Source of the DNA: Lampropedia cohaerens
Lineage (GTDB): Bacteria; Pseudomonadota; Gammaproteobacteria; Burkholderiales; Burkholderiaceae_C
Reading direction: 5' to 3'
DNA length: 64,000 bases
Assembly (NCBI RefSeq): GCF_001005215.1
Contig: NZ_LBNQ01000020.1
Span: 62,001 to 126,000, forward strand
Shown here in pieces: positions 9,446 through 17,507 of the stretch. Under the pieces are notes generated by a model. That model saw only the letters and a list, made by a program, of their open reading frames with translations. It did no database searches and was not told the DNA's origin. The position numbers were made by a program, and so were the translations under genes. Position 1 is the first letter of the stretch; each line of letters starts with the position of its first letter.

Positions 9446-12007
9446 TTACTTCGTCACAGCAGGTTGCGCGAGGGCAGTCGCATGTTTTTCCTCTGGTCTG
9501 GCAGGCCGGATCTGGCGGCGCTCGGGCACAAACCGGATGTTTTCATCCTGCGCGTCGCTATTGACGAAGGTGCGAAAGCGCTTGCGTGTTTCAGGATCGC
9601 GAATGGCGCTTTCCCATTCGTCTTGATAGGTGTTCACCACATGCTGCATCTGTGCTTCGAGTTCAGCGCACAGGCCCAGGCTGTCTTCGAGCAGCACAGC
9701 CTGTAAATACTCCAGACCGCCTTCGAGGTTGTCGCGCCAGGTGCTGGTGCGTTGCAGACGGTCGGCGGTGCGTATGTAGAACATCAGGAAGCGATCGATG
9801 AGTGCAATCAGTTGCGCCTTGCTCAGATCGCTGGCCAGTAGTTCGGCGTGGCGTGGCTTCATGCCGCCGTTGCCGCAGACGTAGAGATTCCAGCCTCTTT
9901 CGGTGGCAATGATGCCAACGTCCTTGCCTTGCGCTTCGGCGCATTCACGCGTGCAGCCGGAAACACCAAACTTGATCTTGTGCGGCGCACGCAGGCCCTT
10001 GTAGCGGTTCTCCAGCTCCACTGCCAGACCGACGCTGTCGTCCACGCCGTAGCGGCACCAGGTGGACCCCACGCAGCTTTTGACGGTGCGCAGCGACTTG
10101 CCGTAGGCGTGGCCGGACTCGAAGCCCGCCGCGATGAGTTCCTCCCAGATCAGGGGTAGCTGCTCGACGCGCGCGCCGAACATGTCCACCCGTGCGCCGC
10201 CGGTGATCTTGGTGTAGAGGCCGTACTTCTTCGCAATGCGGCCCACCGCGATCAGCCCATCGGGCGTGACCTCGCCGCCTGGCATGCGTGGCACGACCGA
10301 GTAGCTGCCATCTTTCTGAATGTTGCCGAGAAAGTAGTCGTTGGAGTCCTGCAGGCCGGCCAGCTCCTTTTTCAGCACGAATTCGTTCCAGCAGGAGGCA
10401 AAGATGCTGGCTGCAGTGGGTTTGCAGATGTCGCAGCCCAACCCTTTGCCGTGTTTGGCCAGCAGCTCCTCGAAGGTTTTGATTGCACCCACGCGGATGA
10501 GGTGAAACAGCTCCTGGCGCGAGTAGGCAAAGTGTTCGCACAAGTGGTTGTTGATGGCCAGGCCGCGCTTGGCCATTTCGGCCTTCATCACCTGGGTGAC
10601 CAGCGGCACGCAGCCGCCACAGCTGGTGCCTGCCTTGGTGCAGGCTTTGAGCGCGCCAATCGTGCAGGCGCCGTCCTGCACCGCCAGGACAATCTGGCCT
10701 TTGGTGACGTTGTTGCACGAGCACAGCACGGCGCTGTCTGGCAGCGCATTTGCGCCTAGGCCGGGCCTGGGCTTGCCATCACCAGCAGGTAGGATGAGCG
10801 ATTGCGGATCCTCGGGCAGCGCCATGGCGTTGCGCGCCATTTGCTGCAAGGTGCCGAACTCCTGCGCATCGCCCACCAGTACGGCACCGAGCAGGGTTTT
10901 GCCATCGGCGCTGACGACAATTTTCTTGTAGATGTTGCGCAGCTCATCAGTGAAGTGAAAGCTGCGGCAGCCAGCGGTGCTGCCGTGTGCATCGCCGACG
11001 CTGGCGACATCCACCCCCATCAGTTTGAGCTTGGTGGACAGGTCTGCACCTTGGAACGCGGCATCGGCCTGGCCACTGATATGGACTGCGGCTACGCGCG
11101 CCATGTCGTAGCCGGGCGCCACCAGTCCGTAGGTCTGCCCATGCCAGCTGGCACATTCCCCGATGGCGTAGATGGCGGGGTCGCTGCTGCGGCATTGGTC
11201 ATCAATGACGACGCCGCCACGCGGGCCGATGGCCAGCACGCATTGGCGCGCCAGTTCGTCACGGGGCCGGATGCCGGCGGAGAACACGATCATGTCCGCC
11301 TCCAGCCAGGTGTCATCGGCAAACACCATGCGGTGGCGTGCCGTCGCGCCATCGGTGATTTGCACGGTGTTGCGGCTGGTGTGGACCTGCAGGCCCAGTG
11401 CTTCGATCCTGCGGCGCAGCACCGCGCCGCCATTGGCATCCACCTGCACGGCCATCAGGCGCGGGGCAAATTCGACCACATGCGTCTGCAACCCCATGTC
11501 CCTGAGCGCCTTGGCACATTCCAGCCCCAGCAGGCCGCCGCCCACTACCACGCCACTGCGCGAGCGCGCGCCAGCCGCCTGCATGGCTTCGAGGTCTTCA
11601 ATGGTGCGATAGACCAGGCAATCGGCGCGGTCCTTGCCCGGCACGGCGGGGACGAAAGGCATGGAGCCGGTTGCCAGTACTAGCTTGTCGTAGTGCAGGG
11701 TCTGGCCATCTGCCAGCGCGACAGTGCGGCGGCGACGGTCGATCCGGATGCACCTGGCTTGAAGGCACAGCTCCAGGCCGGGGCGATCGTAGAAGCCAGG
11801 CTCTACCAGGGACAGCTGCTCGGCCGTGGTGCCACTGAAGAAGCGCGAAAGATGCACCCGGTCATAGGCGGGGCGCGGTTCCTCCCCCAGTACGGTGATA
11901 TGCAGGCCAGCATTGGGCAAGTCAGGGTGATGGCGCACCATCTCCTGCACAAAGTAGTGGCCGACCATGCCGTTGCCGATTACCAGGATTTTCGTTGTGT
12001 CGCTCAT
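9446..12007 (-). CDS. nirB: Nitrite reductase (NADH) large subunit NirB
   Basis: 853-residue assimilatory-type nitrite reductase large subunit. Domains in order: FAD/NAD(P) oxidoreductase (ILVIGNGMVGHYFVQEM; VVVGGGLLGLECAKALR), a BFD-like [2Fe-2S] domain with CxC and CGGC (SAVLCSCNNVTKGQI, GTSCGGC), the ferredoxin-like half, and the siroheme/[4Fe-4S] domain with STWCRYG and GVSGCTRECAEAQGKDVG. ATG 12007 is preceded by AGGAA and starts at the conserved FAD domain. The frame stays open a further 66 codons upstream, but that stretch is the regulatory leader. Expression is likely controlled by the sigma-54 promoter and the attenuator described upstream. Confidence 0.97.
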   Translation of the reverse strand: MSDTTKILVIGNGMVGHYFVQEMVRHHPDLPNAGLHITVLGEEPRPAYDRVHLSRFFSGTTAEQLSLVEPGFYDRPGLELCLQARCIRIDRRRRTVALADGQTLHYDKLVLATGSMPFVPAVPGKDRADCLVYRTIEDLEAMQAAGARSRSGVVVGGGLLGLECAKALRDMGLQTHVVEFAPRLMAVQVDANGGAVLRRRIEALGLQVHTSRNTVQITDGATARHRMVFADDTWLEADMIVFSAGIRPRDELARQCVLAIGPRGGVVIDDQCRSSDPAIYAIGECASWHGQTYGLVAPGYDMARVAAVHISGQADAAFQGADLSTKLKLMGVDVASVGDAHGSTAGCRSFHFTDELRNIYKKIVVSADGKTLLGAVLVGDAQEFGTLQQMARNAMALPEDPQSLILPAGDGKPRPGLGANALPDSAVLCSCNNVTKGQIVLAVQDGACTIGALKACTKAGTSCGGCVPLVTQVMKAEMAKRGLAINNHLCEHFAYSRQELFHLIRVGAIKTFEELLAKHGKGLGCDICKPTAASIFASCWNEFVLKKELAGLQDSNDYFLGNIQKDGSYSVVPRMPGGEVTPDGLIAVGRIAKKYGLYTKITGGARVDMFGARVEQLPLIWEELIAAGFESGHAYGKSLRTVKSCVGSTWCRYGVDDSVGLAVELENRYKGLRAPHKIKFGVSGCTRECAEAQGKDVGIIATERGWNLYVCGNGGMKPRHAELLASDLSKAQLIALIDRFLMFYIRTADRLQRTSTWRDNLEGGLEYLQAVLLEDSLGLCAELEAQMQHVVNTYQDEWESAIRDPETRKRFRTFVNSDAQDENIRFVPERRQIRPARPEEKHATALAQPAVTK

Positions 12008-12055
12008 CGTGATGGTTCCTGTGCATGAGGGCATTCGCGCAGGCGCAAATGCAAA

Positions 12056-12111
12056 ACGGCGTCCATTGCTGTCGGCCGCTGCGGTGCGGGGCCGGGAGCA
12101 ATGGACGCCGT
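12056..12111 (-). terminator. Intrinsic terminator in the nirB leader (attenuator)
   Basis: On the minus strand, a perfect 15-bp stem (arms 12097-12111 and 12056-12070) is capped by a nested GC stem and followed by TTTTGCATTT. It lies between the predicted start site (about 12193) and the nirB ATG (12007), 48 nt before the gene. A strong terminator here only makes sense if read-through is regulated. The neighbouring gene encodes a NasR-type ANTAR protein, whose known relative in Klebsiella relieves exactly such a leader terminator. Confidence 0.75.
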
Positions 12112-12120
12112 TGTCCTGAA

Positions 12121-12192
12121 GCGCTGCTGCGATGTGCGTCGCAGCAGCGCAAATGATTGGCTGTTGTGTCACTTGCCCAAACGGGCAGGTGA
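12121..12192 (-). promoter_or_regulatory. Two tandem stem-loops at the 5' end of the nirB leader
   Basis: Read on the minus strand: first, TCACCTGCCC paired with GGGCAAGTGA (12169-12192, one G-U pair, 4-nt loop). Then after 18 nt a perfect 12-bp stem with hexaloop CGCACA (12121-12150). The leader terminator follows 9 nt later. Two hairpins before a terminator is the arrangement recognised by ANTAR-domain antiterminators. The loops do not show the A at position 1 and G at position 4 described for many ANTAR targets, so direct binding is an inference. Confidence 0.6.
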
Positions 12193-12204
12193 TGCGGGCA
12201 GTCA

Positions 12205-12220
12205 AGCAAACTCTGTGCCG
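12205..12220 (-). promoter_or_regulatory. Sigma-54 (-24/-12) promoter of nirBD
   Basis: The minus strand reads CGGCAC-AGAGT-TTGCT, against the sigma-54 consensus TGGCAC-N5-TTGCW, with the invariant GG and GC ten bases apart. The predicted start is near 12193, exactly at the foot of the first leader stem-loop. This gives an independent positional check between promoter and leader. Confidence 0.68.
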
Positions 12221-12282
12221 GAATGTGGGAGGTGCCGTGGGCCAGGAACTGCAGAACGCTGCCGGTGCCTCGCCGCCATGCG

Positions 12283-12339
12283 TGAACTAAATTGGTGCAT
12301 TGCGGCGTCGGTGTAGGGCGGATGCACTACTTTGGTTGA
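12283..12339. promoter_or_regulatory. Pair of NtrC-like enhancer sites upstream of nirBD
   Basis: Two dyads resemble the NtrC consensus TGCACC-N5-GGTGCA: TGAACTAAATTGGTGCA at 12283-12299 (13 of 17 against TGCACCATAATGGTGCA) and TGCACTACTTTGGTTGA at 12323-12339 (11 of 17). Centres are 40 nt apart and lie about 98 and 138 nt upstream of the predicted start, the usual distance for NtrC enhancers. The second overlaps the nasR stop codon. Confidence 0.55.
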
Positions 12340-13601
12340 TGGGCGTTGGCCAACAATTGCTCGGCAACAGCGCTCAGCGGCATGCGTTGGTCCATCGCGG
12401 TGCGCTGCATCTGCTCGTAGGCGGCGGACTCTGTCAGCCCCGCATGACGCACCAGCAGCCACTTGGCCTGTTCGATGCGAATACGTTCCTGCTGTGCGCG
12501 GCGCGCCTGCAGCAGTGCCTGGTCTGCCTGCTGCAGGCGCGCCGCCTGGGCCTGCAGCAGATCCAGCAGCGAGCGCGACAGGCCTGCATTGATGCCGTCA
12601 TCCGGCAAGGAGGATTCCAGTGGGCGCCCCTGCAGGCTGTACAGCACGGCGGTGGGAGGCTCGGGCGTTTCGGGCCGACTGCTCGCAACCGGTGCTCTCC
12701 CGCGCAGGCGGGCGTGTTCGCGGCAGGTGGCCGACAGCACACCCGCAAGCCGGACTTCGAGGCTGTGCATGGCGTCCATGCGCGCGCTGCAGAGATGAAA
12801 CCAGGTGTCTGCCAGGCTGGGGTCGAGCGGCTGAGGTCCGCGCGGGGCGAGTACCAGCTGGCGCATGCGTTGCAGCGCGGTCTCGTCCTGGCGAAGCTCC
12901 GACCATGGCTGCAGCAGCGAGGTCGGCGCGTAATGCTGGAAGCCTTCGAAGCAACGCTCCTGGCCCTGCTGCAGGTTTTGCAGTGTGGCTTGCTGCAGTT
13001 TGTTGAAGCTGCCCATGGCAAAGCCACTCACGCCCAGCGCGCGTTCCTGGCCACACAGCTCTTTGCCTTGCATGAAATTCAGCAGGGCGACCATCATCCG
13101 TGTGATGTCGGGATCGGTCACACCATCCATGGCCTCGAGAACGGCATTGAGCAGGCTGGCAATGCTCTGGCTGAACAGCTGGAAGGCATGCGCGTCGTCG
13201 ATGTCGTGATGACGAACGCGTCTGCGCAGGGCGGGCATCTCGTCGAGCCTGTACAGTGCATGCGCGATCGCGTTCATCAGCCGTGCACTGCGCCAGATGC
13301 CCAGCGTCGCGAGGGCTGGTTGCTGGAGCATGGCGCGCCACTGTGCCTCGATTTGGCTGGCGCCTTCGCTGAGTTGATCCAATGCAGGCAGACGCTGGGC
13401 ATCGCTGCGGCATAGCAGCAAGTTGGAGTAGCCGCGCTCCTTTTGCAGGGCGTGGATGAGCTGCCCTGTCAGCACCACGAAGTCGCAGGTCTGCGCCAGC
13501 TCCGTAAGGGCCTGTTGCTCCTGCGCGCGTGCCGCGAGCATGTACTGGCGCGTCAGCGCGCCCGGACTGATTCTGTCGTGGGTCTTGTTCATGGCGTCCA
13601 A
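12327..13601 (-). CDS. nasR: Nitrate/nitrite-sensing ANTAR antiterminator, NasR type
   Basis: 424-residue regulator. The large N-terminal part (about residues 40-300) is an all-helical nitrate- and nitrite-sensing (NIT) domain with LIHALQKERGYSNLLLC near its start and a MQGKELCGQERALG segment. The C-terminal 60 residues form an ANTAR RNA-binding domain (IRIEQAKWLLVRHAGLTESA...YEQMQRTAMDQRMPLSAVA). Its Klebsiella relative binds nas leader RNA and prevents termination when nitrate or nitrite is present. The gene starts 16 nt after cobA on the same strand and ends about 130 nt before the nirBD start site, so the nirC-cobA-nasR transcript probably carries it and it would control its own operon. 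Confidence 0.88.
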   Translation of the reverse strand: MDAMNKTHDRISPGALTRQYMLAARAQEQQALTELAQTCDFVVLTGQLIHALQKERGYSNLLLCRSDAQRLPALDQLSEGASQIEAQWRAMLQQPALATLGIWRSARLMNAIAHALYRLDEMPALRRRVRHHDIDDAHAFQLFSQSIASLLNAVLEAMDGVTDPDITRMMVALLNFMQGKELCGQERALGVSGFAMGSFNKLQQATLQNLQQGQERCFEGFQHYAPTSLLQPWSELRQDETALQRMRQLVLAPRGPQPLDPSLADTWFHLCSARMDAMHSLEVRLAGVLSATCREHARLRGRAPVASSRPETPEPPTAVLYSLQGRPLESSLPDDGINAGLSRSLLDLLQAQAARLQQADQALLQARRAQQERIRIEQAKWLLVRHAGLTESAAYEQMQRTAMDQRMPLSAVAEQLLANAHQPK

Positions 13602-13617
13602 TCCGTGGCAGATCGCG

Positions 13618-14406
13618 TCATGCCTGCCGGCGTCGGCGAGGCGCGTGCGACTGCGCCGTGCGTGCTGCGGCTACAACGTCGCCGACGATCATGATGGCTG
13701 GGCTGCGCAGCCCAAAGGCGGTGGCATCGGCCTGCATCTGCGCGAGCGTGGTTCGGCATAGGCGCTGCTGCGGCAGGCTGGCATTCTCGATCAGTGCGAC
13801 AGGGGTGGCAGCTGCCATGCCGGCTGACAGCAGCTGCCTGCGCGTGTTGGCCAGCGTGGCGACGCCCATGTAGATGACCAGGGTTGTTCCGGCGCGCACC
13901 AGCGCCTGCCAGTCGGGACTGCGCCCGTCCTCGGTATGGGCGGTCAGGAACGTGGCTCCCAGCGTGATGCCGCGCATGGTCAGTGCGATGCCGCACCCTG
14001 TGGCCGCAGCCAGACCTGCCGTGATGCCATTGACGACGCCGCAGTCAATGCCGTGGCGGGCAAGGCGGGCCATTTCCTCGCCCGCTCGGCCAAATATGCA
14101 TGGGTCGCCGCCCTTGAGGCGCACCAATCGCACCCCCTGGCGCGCGTAGCGCAGCATCAGACGCTCAATGAATGCCTGTGGCGTTGAGCGACAGCCGCCG
14201 CGTTTGCCGACATGGATGATGCGGGCCTGGGGGCAGTGTTCAAGGACGCGTGGGTTGACCAGGTCGTCGGTCAGCACAACGTGGGCTGCGCGCAGGATGC
14301 GCACGGCCTTGAGGGTCAAGAGTTCGGGGTCGCCCGGGCCTGCGCCTACCAGCCAGACAGCGGGCTCCTGATCGTGGCCGGGCAGAGGTTTTGCGATATG
14401 GTGCAT
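13618..14406 (-). CDS. cobA: Uroporphyrinogen-III C-methyltransferase (siroheme synthesis)
   Basis: About 262-residue SUMT that methylates uroporphyrinogen III at C2 and C7 using SAM, giving precorrin-2, the precursor of the siroheme needed by NirB. Motifs: VWLVGAGPGDPELLTLKAVR at the N-terminus, VRLVRLKGGDPCIFGRAGEE, GITAGLAAATGCGIALTMRG, and VIYMGVATLA. It is a single-domain CobA form with no CysG dehydrogenase/ferrochelatase domain, so those steps must be encoded elsewhere. The start is uncertain: ATG 14406 is the first ATG, and an in-frame TTG at 14436 would add 10 residues. Neither has a clear Shine-Dalgarno sequence. Confidence 0.93.
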   Translation of the reverse strand: MHHIAKPLPGHDQEPAVWLVGAGPGDPELLTLKAVRILRAAHVVLTDDLVNPRVLEHCPQARIIHVGKRGGCRSTPQAFIERLMLRYARQGVRLVRLKGGDPCIFGRAGEEMARLARHGIDCGVVNGITAGLAAATGCGIALTMRGITLGATFLTAHTEDGRSPDWQALVRAGTTLVIYMGVATLANTRRQLLSAGMAAATPVALIENASLPQQRLCRTTLAQMQADATAFGLRSPAIMIVGDVVAAARTAQSHAPRRRRQA

Positions 14407-14457
14407 AGCATTATGTGGCAAGCACGAAGTGGGCAAGCGCGAGCAAGTGTTCAGCGG

Positions 14458-15273
14458 TCAGCCGAGCACATGCTTGCGGGGCGCGGTCTTCAGATGCGTC
14501 ACGTATAACGAAAGGCCTGTGATCGAGAGCCCTCCCACCAGGTTGCCTAGCACCACGGGAATCTCGTTCCAGATCAGATAGTCCATGATGGAAAAATTGC
14601 CACCCAGCATGATTCCTGACGGAAACAGGTACATGTTGACCACCGAGTGCTCGAACCCCATGCCGAAGAACAGCATGATGGGCATCCACATGGCGATGAC
14701 CTTGCCGCTGACGGTGGTGGAGATCATGGCGCTGACTACGCCGAGCGACACCATCCAGTTGCACAGCACGCCGCGAATGAAGATAGTGAACCATCCGCCG
14801 ACGCCATGCGCGGCATAGCCGAGCGTGCGGTTCTCGCCGATGTGCGATATGAACGCGCCCATGTCCCCGGGATCGCTGGTAAAGCCGTAGGTGTAGGTCA
14901 CAGCCATCATGAAGGCGACGGCCAGCGCGCCGGTGAAATTGCCGGCGAAGACAATTCCCCAGTGCTTGAGAATGGCCGTGACGGTGACGCCGGGACGCCG
15001 ATCCAGCCATGCCAACGGGGTAAGCATGAACACGCCCGTGAGCAAGTCAAAGCCCATCAGATACAACATGCAAAAACCGACCGGGAACAGTGCGGCGCCG
15101 AGGATCGGGATTCCCGTCTGCGCCGTCACGGTGATGGCAAACACGGCAGCGATGGCGAGTATCGCACCGGCCATCGCCGCACGGATGAAGGCATCGCGCG
15201 TGGCCATGTAGAGCTTCGACTCCCCGGCATCCACCATTTTGGTGACGAACTCGGCAGGGACGATGTAGGACAT
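14458..15273 (-). CDS. nirC: Formate/nitrite transporter family protein (NirC-like)
   Basis: 271-residue FNT-family channel with six predicted membrane helices, probably a pentamer conducting nitrite across the inner membrane. Family features: an N-terminal amphipathic part, the P-loop-like segments GFDLLTGVFMLTP and VLCNWMVSLGVV, AGNFTGALAVAFMM, and GFEHSVVNMYLFPSGIM. The start is well supported by AAAGGAAA just before ATG 15273. It is the first gene of nirC-cobA-nasR, which suggests import of nitrite for the assimilatory reductase next door. The central helix pair is conserved with both FocA and NirC, so substrate choice rests on context. Confidence 0.9.
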   Translation of the reverse strand: MSYIVPAEFVTKMVDAGESKLYMATRDAFIRAAMAGAILAIAAVFAITVTAQTGIPILGAALFPVGFCMLYLMGFDLLTGVFMLTPLAWLDRRPGVTVTAILKHWGIVFAGNFTGALAVAFMMAVTYTYGFTSDPGDMGAFISHIGENRTLGYAAHGVGGWFTIFIRGVLCNWMVSLGVVSAMISTTVSGKVIAMWMPIMLFFGMGFEHSVVNMYLFPSGIMLGGNFSIMDYLIWNEIPVVLGNLVGGLSITGLSLYVTHLKTAPRKHVLG

Positions 15274-15325
15274 GCAGGTTTCCTTTCGGACAACGAATTG
15301 GTGGAGGATGCAGCGTCAGATAGCA

Positions 15326-15363
15326 AAAGGCGCCATGAACCCCGCGGGGTTCATGGCGCCTTT
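15326..15363 (-). terminator. Perfect palindromic terminator between purH and nirC
   Basis: An 18-bp perfect inverted repeat with a 2-nt loop, beginning AAAGGCGCC and ending GGCGCCTTT, followed on the minus strand by TGCTATC. It is 53 nt before the nirC start and 133 nt after the purH stop. It could simply end purH. However, it also lies inside the leader of nirC as predicted from the sigma-54 site at 15417-15433, at nearly the same distance from the gene as the nirB attenuator (48 nt). Confidence 0.75.
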
Positions 15364-15416
15364 GCCAGTTGACGAATGAATTTGTTAGGACGGCCTCCGC
15401 GGCCGACATTTTTTCC

Positions 15417-15433
15417 AAGCAGGAAGCATGCCA
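15417..15433 (-). promoter_or_regulatory. Sigma-54 promoter of nirC-cobA-nasR
   Basis: The minus strand reads TGGCAT-GCTTC-CTGCT with the correct GG-N10-GC spacing. The predicted start is near 15407. The nascent RNA would begin with a small stem-loop (CGGCC-GCGGA-GGCCG, 15391-15405) and then meet the terminator at 15326-15363, repeating the layout of the nirB leader. Confidence 0.55.
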
Positions 15434-15460
15434 AGGAAAATCCGCCACTGCGCAGGTGAC

Positions 15461-15477
15461 TGCACCAGCGCAGTGCA
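15461..15477. promoter_or_regulatory. NtrC-like site upstream of nirC
   Basis: TGCACC-AGCGC-AGTGCA matches 11 of 12 positions in the two half-sites of the NtrC consensus. Its centre is about 62 nt upstream of the predicted nirC start site. The same bases lie within a longer inverted repeat (15446-15475), which would be untranscribed if the sigma-54 promoter is correct, so a DNA operator is the better reading than an RNA hairpin. Confidence 0.55.
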
Positions 15478-15496
15478 GCGTGCACGGATTGGGGGG

Positions 15497-17104
15497 TCAG
15501 TGCAGGAAGTGACGCACGCCCGAGAACACCATCACCACGCCGCGCTCGTTGGCTGCGTCGATGACTTCCTGATCGCGCACCGAGCCGCCGGGCTGGATGA
15601 CGCAGCTGGCGCCGGCATCGACGACCACGTCCAGGCCGTCACGGAAGGGAAAGAACGCGTCGCTGGCCACGGCCGTGCCCTGCAAGCTGAGCTTGGCGTG
15701 CTCGGCCTTGATGCTGGCGATGCGTGCCGAGTCGAGCCGGCTCATCTGGCCGGCGCCTACGCCCATGGTCATGCCGTTCTTGCAGAAGACGATGGCGTTG
15801 CTTTTGACGAACTTGGCCACCTTCCAGGCAAACAGCAGGTCATCGATTTGTTCGGCGGTGGGCTGACGTTCGGTCACGACCTTGAGGTCGCTGGCTTTGA
15901 GGACATGGTTGTCCGAGCTCTGCACCAGAATGCCCGAGCCCACGCGCTTGACCTCCTGGGCGTTGCGGCCGTTGTCCCATGGGCGTGGGCCGCCGGGCGG
16001 CAGGGCGATCTTGAGCAGGCGCACGTTGGCCTTGCTGCGGAAGACTTCCAGCGCTTCGGCGCTGAAGTCCGGTGCCATCAGCACTTCGACGAACTGCTTG
16101 GCCACGGCCTGCGCAGCGCGCCCGTCCAACGGCCGGTTGAAGGCGATGATGCCGCCGAAGGCGCTGGTCGGGTCGGTCTGGAAGGCCTTGGAGTAGGCCT
16201 CCAATGGATCGGCTCCGATGGCCACGCCGCAGGGATTGGCATGCTTGACGATGACGCAGGCGGGCACGTCGAAGCTCTTGACGCATTCCCAGGCGGCATC
16301 GGAATCGGCGATGTTGTTGTAGCTTAGGGCCTTGCCCTGCAACTGCTCGGCCGTCACCAGCGAGCCGGGTGCCGGTTGCAGGTCGCGGTAGAACGCCGCC
16401 TGCTGGTGTGGATTCTCGCCATAGCGCAGGTCCTGCAGCTTGACGAAGCTGCTGCTGAGCTGGGCTGGAAAGTCGCTACGTTCGGGCGCATAGCGCTCGT
16501 CGCTGGCACGGCTGTCATCGAAGGACAGGGCAGACAGGAAATTGCTGATGGCTGCGTCATACTGGGCGATGCGGTTGAAGGCAGCCACGGCCAGTTCAAA
16601 GCGCAGCCTGGTTGGCAGTGCGCCCTGCTGCAGCGCTGCGAGCACGGCCGCGTATTGCGAGGCATCGGTGACGACACCAACATCCTTCCAGTTCTTGGCG
16701 GCGCTGCGCACCATGGCGGGGCCGCCGATGTCGATGTTCTCGATGGCTTCGGCCAGCGTCACGTCAGGCTTGGCCACGGTAGCCTCGAACGGGTAGAGGT
16801 TGACCACCAGCAGATCGATGGTCTCGATGCCGTGCGCCTTGAGCGCTTCCATGTGGCTGGGCTGGTCACGCCGCGCCAGCAGTCCACCATGAATCTTGGG
16901 GTGCAGCGTCTTGACCCGCCCGTCGAGCATTTCGGGAAACTGGGTGACTTCGGCAACTTCCGTTGCCGGGATACCGGCTTCGGCCAGCAGTCTGGCGGTT
17001 CCGCCAGTGGAAAGAATGCGCACGCCATGCTGCGTGTGAAGGGCCCGGGCGAAGTCAACAATGCCGGTTTTGTCAGAGACGGAAATCAGAGCGGTCAGAG
17101 CCAT
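15497..17104 (-). CDS. purH: Bifunctional AICAR formyltransferase / IMP cyclohydrolase
   Basis: 535-residue enzyme for the last two steps of purine synthesis. The N-terminal MGS-like IMP cyclohydrolase domain ([36 protein letters not shown]) is followed by the larger AICAR transformylase domain ([44 protein letters not shown]). The C-terminus ends [15 protein letters not shown], as in other PurH. ATG 17104 gives the normal N-terminus; an in-frame extension upstream has no similarity. It precedes the nitrite island on the same strand, but the palindromic terminator probably separates them. Confidence 0.97.
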   Translation of the reverse strand: MALTALISVSDKTGIVDFARALHTQHGVRILSTGGTARLLAEAGIPATEVAEVTQFPEMLDGRVKTLHPKIHGGLLARRDQPSHMEALKAHGIETIDLLVVNLYPFEATVAKPDVTLAEAIENIDIGGPAMVRSAAKNWKDVGVVTDASQYAAVLAALQQGALPTRLRFELAVAAFNRIAQYDAAISNFLSALSFDDSRASDERYAPERSDFPAQLSSSFVKLQDLRYGENPHQQAAFYRDLQPAPGSLVTAEQLQGKALSYNNIADSDAAWECVKSFDVPACVIVKHANPCGVAIGADPLEAYSKAFQTDPTSAFGGIIAFNRPLDGRAAQAVAKQFVEVLMAPDFSAEALEVFRSKANVRLLKIALPPGGPRPWDNGRNAQEVKRVGSGILVQSSDNHVLKASDLKVVTERQPTAEQIDDLLFAWKVAKFVKSNAIVFCKNGMTMGVGAGQMSRLDSARIASIKAEHAKLSLQGTAVASDAFFPFRDGLDVVVDAGASCVIQPGGSVRDQEVIDAANERGVVMVFSGVRHFLH

Positions 17105-17245
17105 GGCTGAATGGGCGTTGGTGGGAAAACCCGCCATTGTAGGTTGTAGGGCAACTTCATCAGATGCGCGCTGCCGCGCAGCGGCCGTGGCAAACTGCAT
17201 CCTGGTCCGCGATGACCATGAACTGTTTTCGAGAGGATTGTTTCG

Positions 17246-17431
17246 ATGCGCTTGCTGCTTGCCATCTTTTTACCGTTTCTGGCGTTTTTCACCATTGGCC
17301 GTCCGATTGCGGGCATCGTCTGCCTGATTTTGCAGATTACGTTGATTGGCTGGCTGCCAGCTGCGTTGTGGGCGGTGTATGCGTTGAGCCAGTACAACAC
17401 CGACAAGAAGATTCGTTCTCTGGGCCAGTAA
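17246..17431 (+). CDS. Pmp3/YqaE family small membrane protein
   Basis: 61-residue hydrophobic peptide with two membrane-spanning segments and the UPF0057/Pmp3 pattern: [19 protein letters not shown], then [18 protein letters not shown]. The family comprises stress-related proteolipids that affect membrane potential in yeast; the bacterial function is unclear. GAGAGGA lies about 8 nt before the ATG. The gene is divergent from purH and convergent with the DAHP synthase gene. Confidence 0.88.
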   Translation: MRLLLAIFLPFLAFFTIGRPIAGIVCLILQITLIGWLPAALWAVYALSQYNTDKKIRSLGQ

Positions 17432-17507
17432 GACTCACATCTGTGCCTCTCAGCTGGCGCGGCCTGTGCGATTGCCTGGTGTCGCACAGATGGCGCCTGG
17501 GCCGTTT

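Noticed and set aside
12300-13415. 371-codon plus-strand frame opposite nasR
   Set aside because: Antisense shadow of a gene with clear NIT and ANTAR domains.
15446-15475. RNA hairpin upstream of nirC
   Set aside because: It overlaps an excellent NtrC dyad and lies upstream of the predicted start site, so a protein-binding DNA palindrome explains it better.
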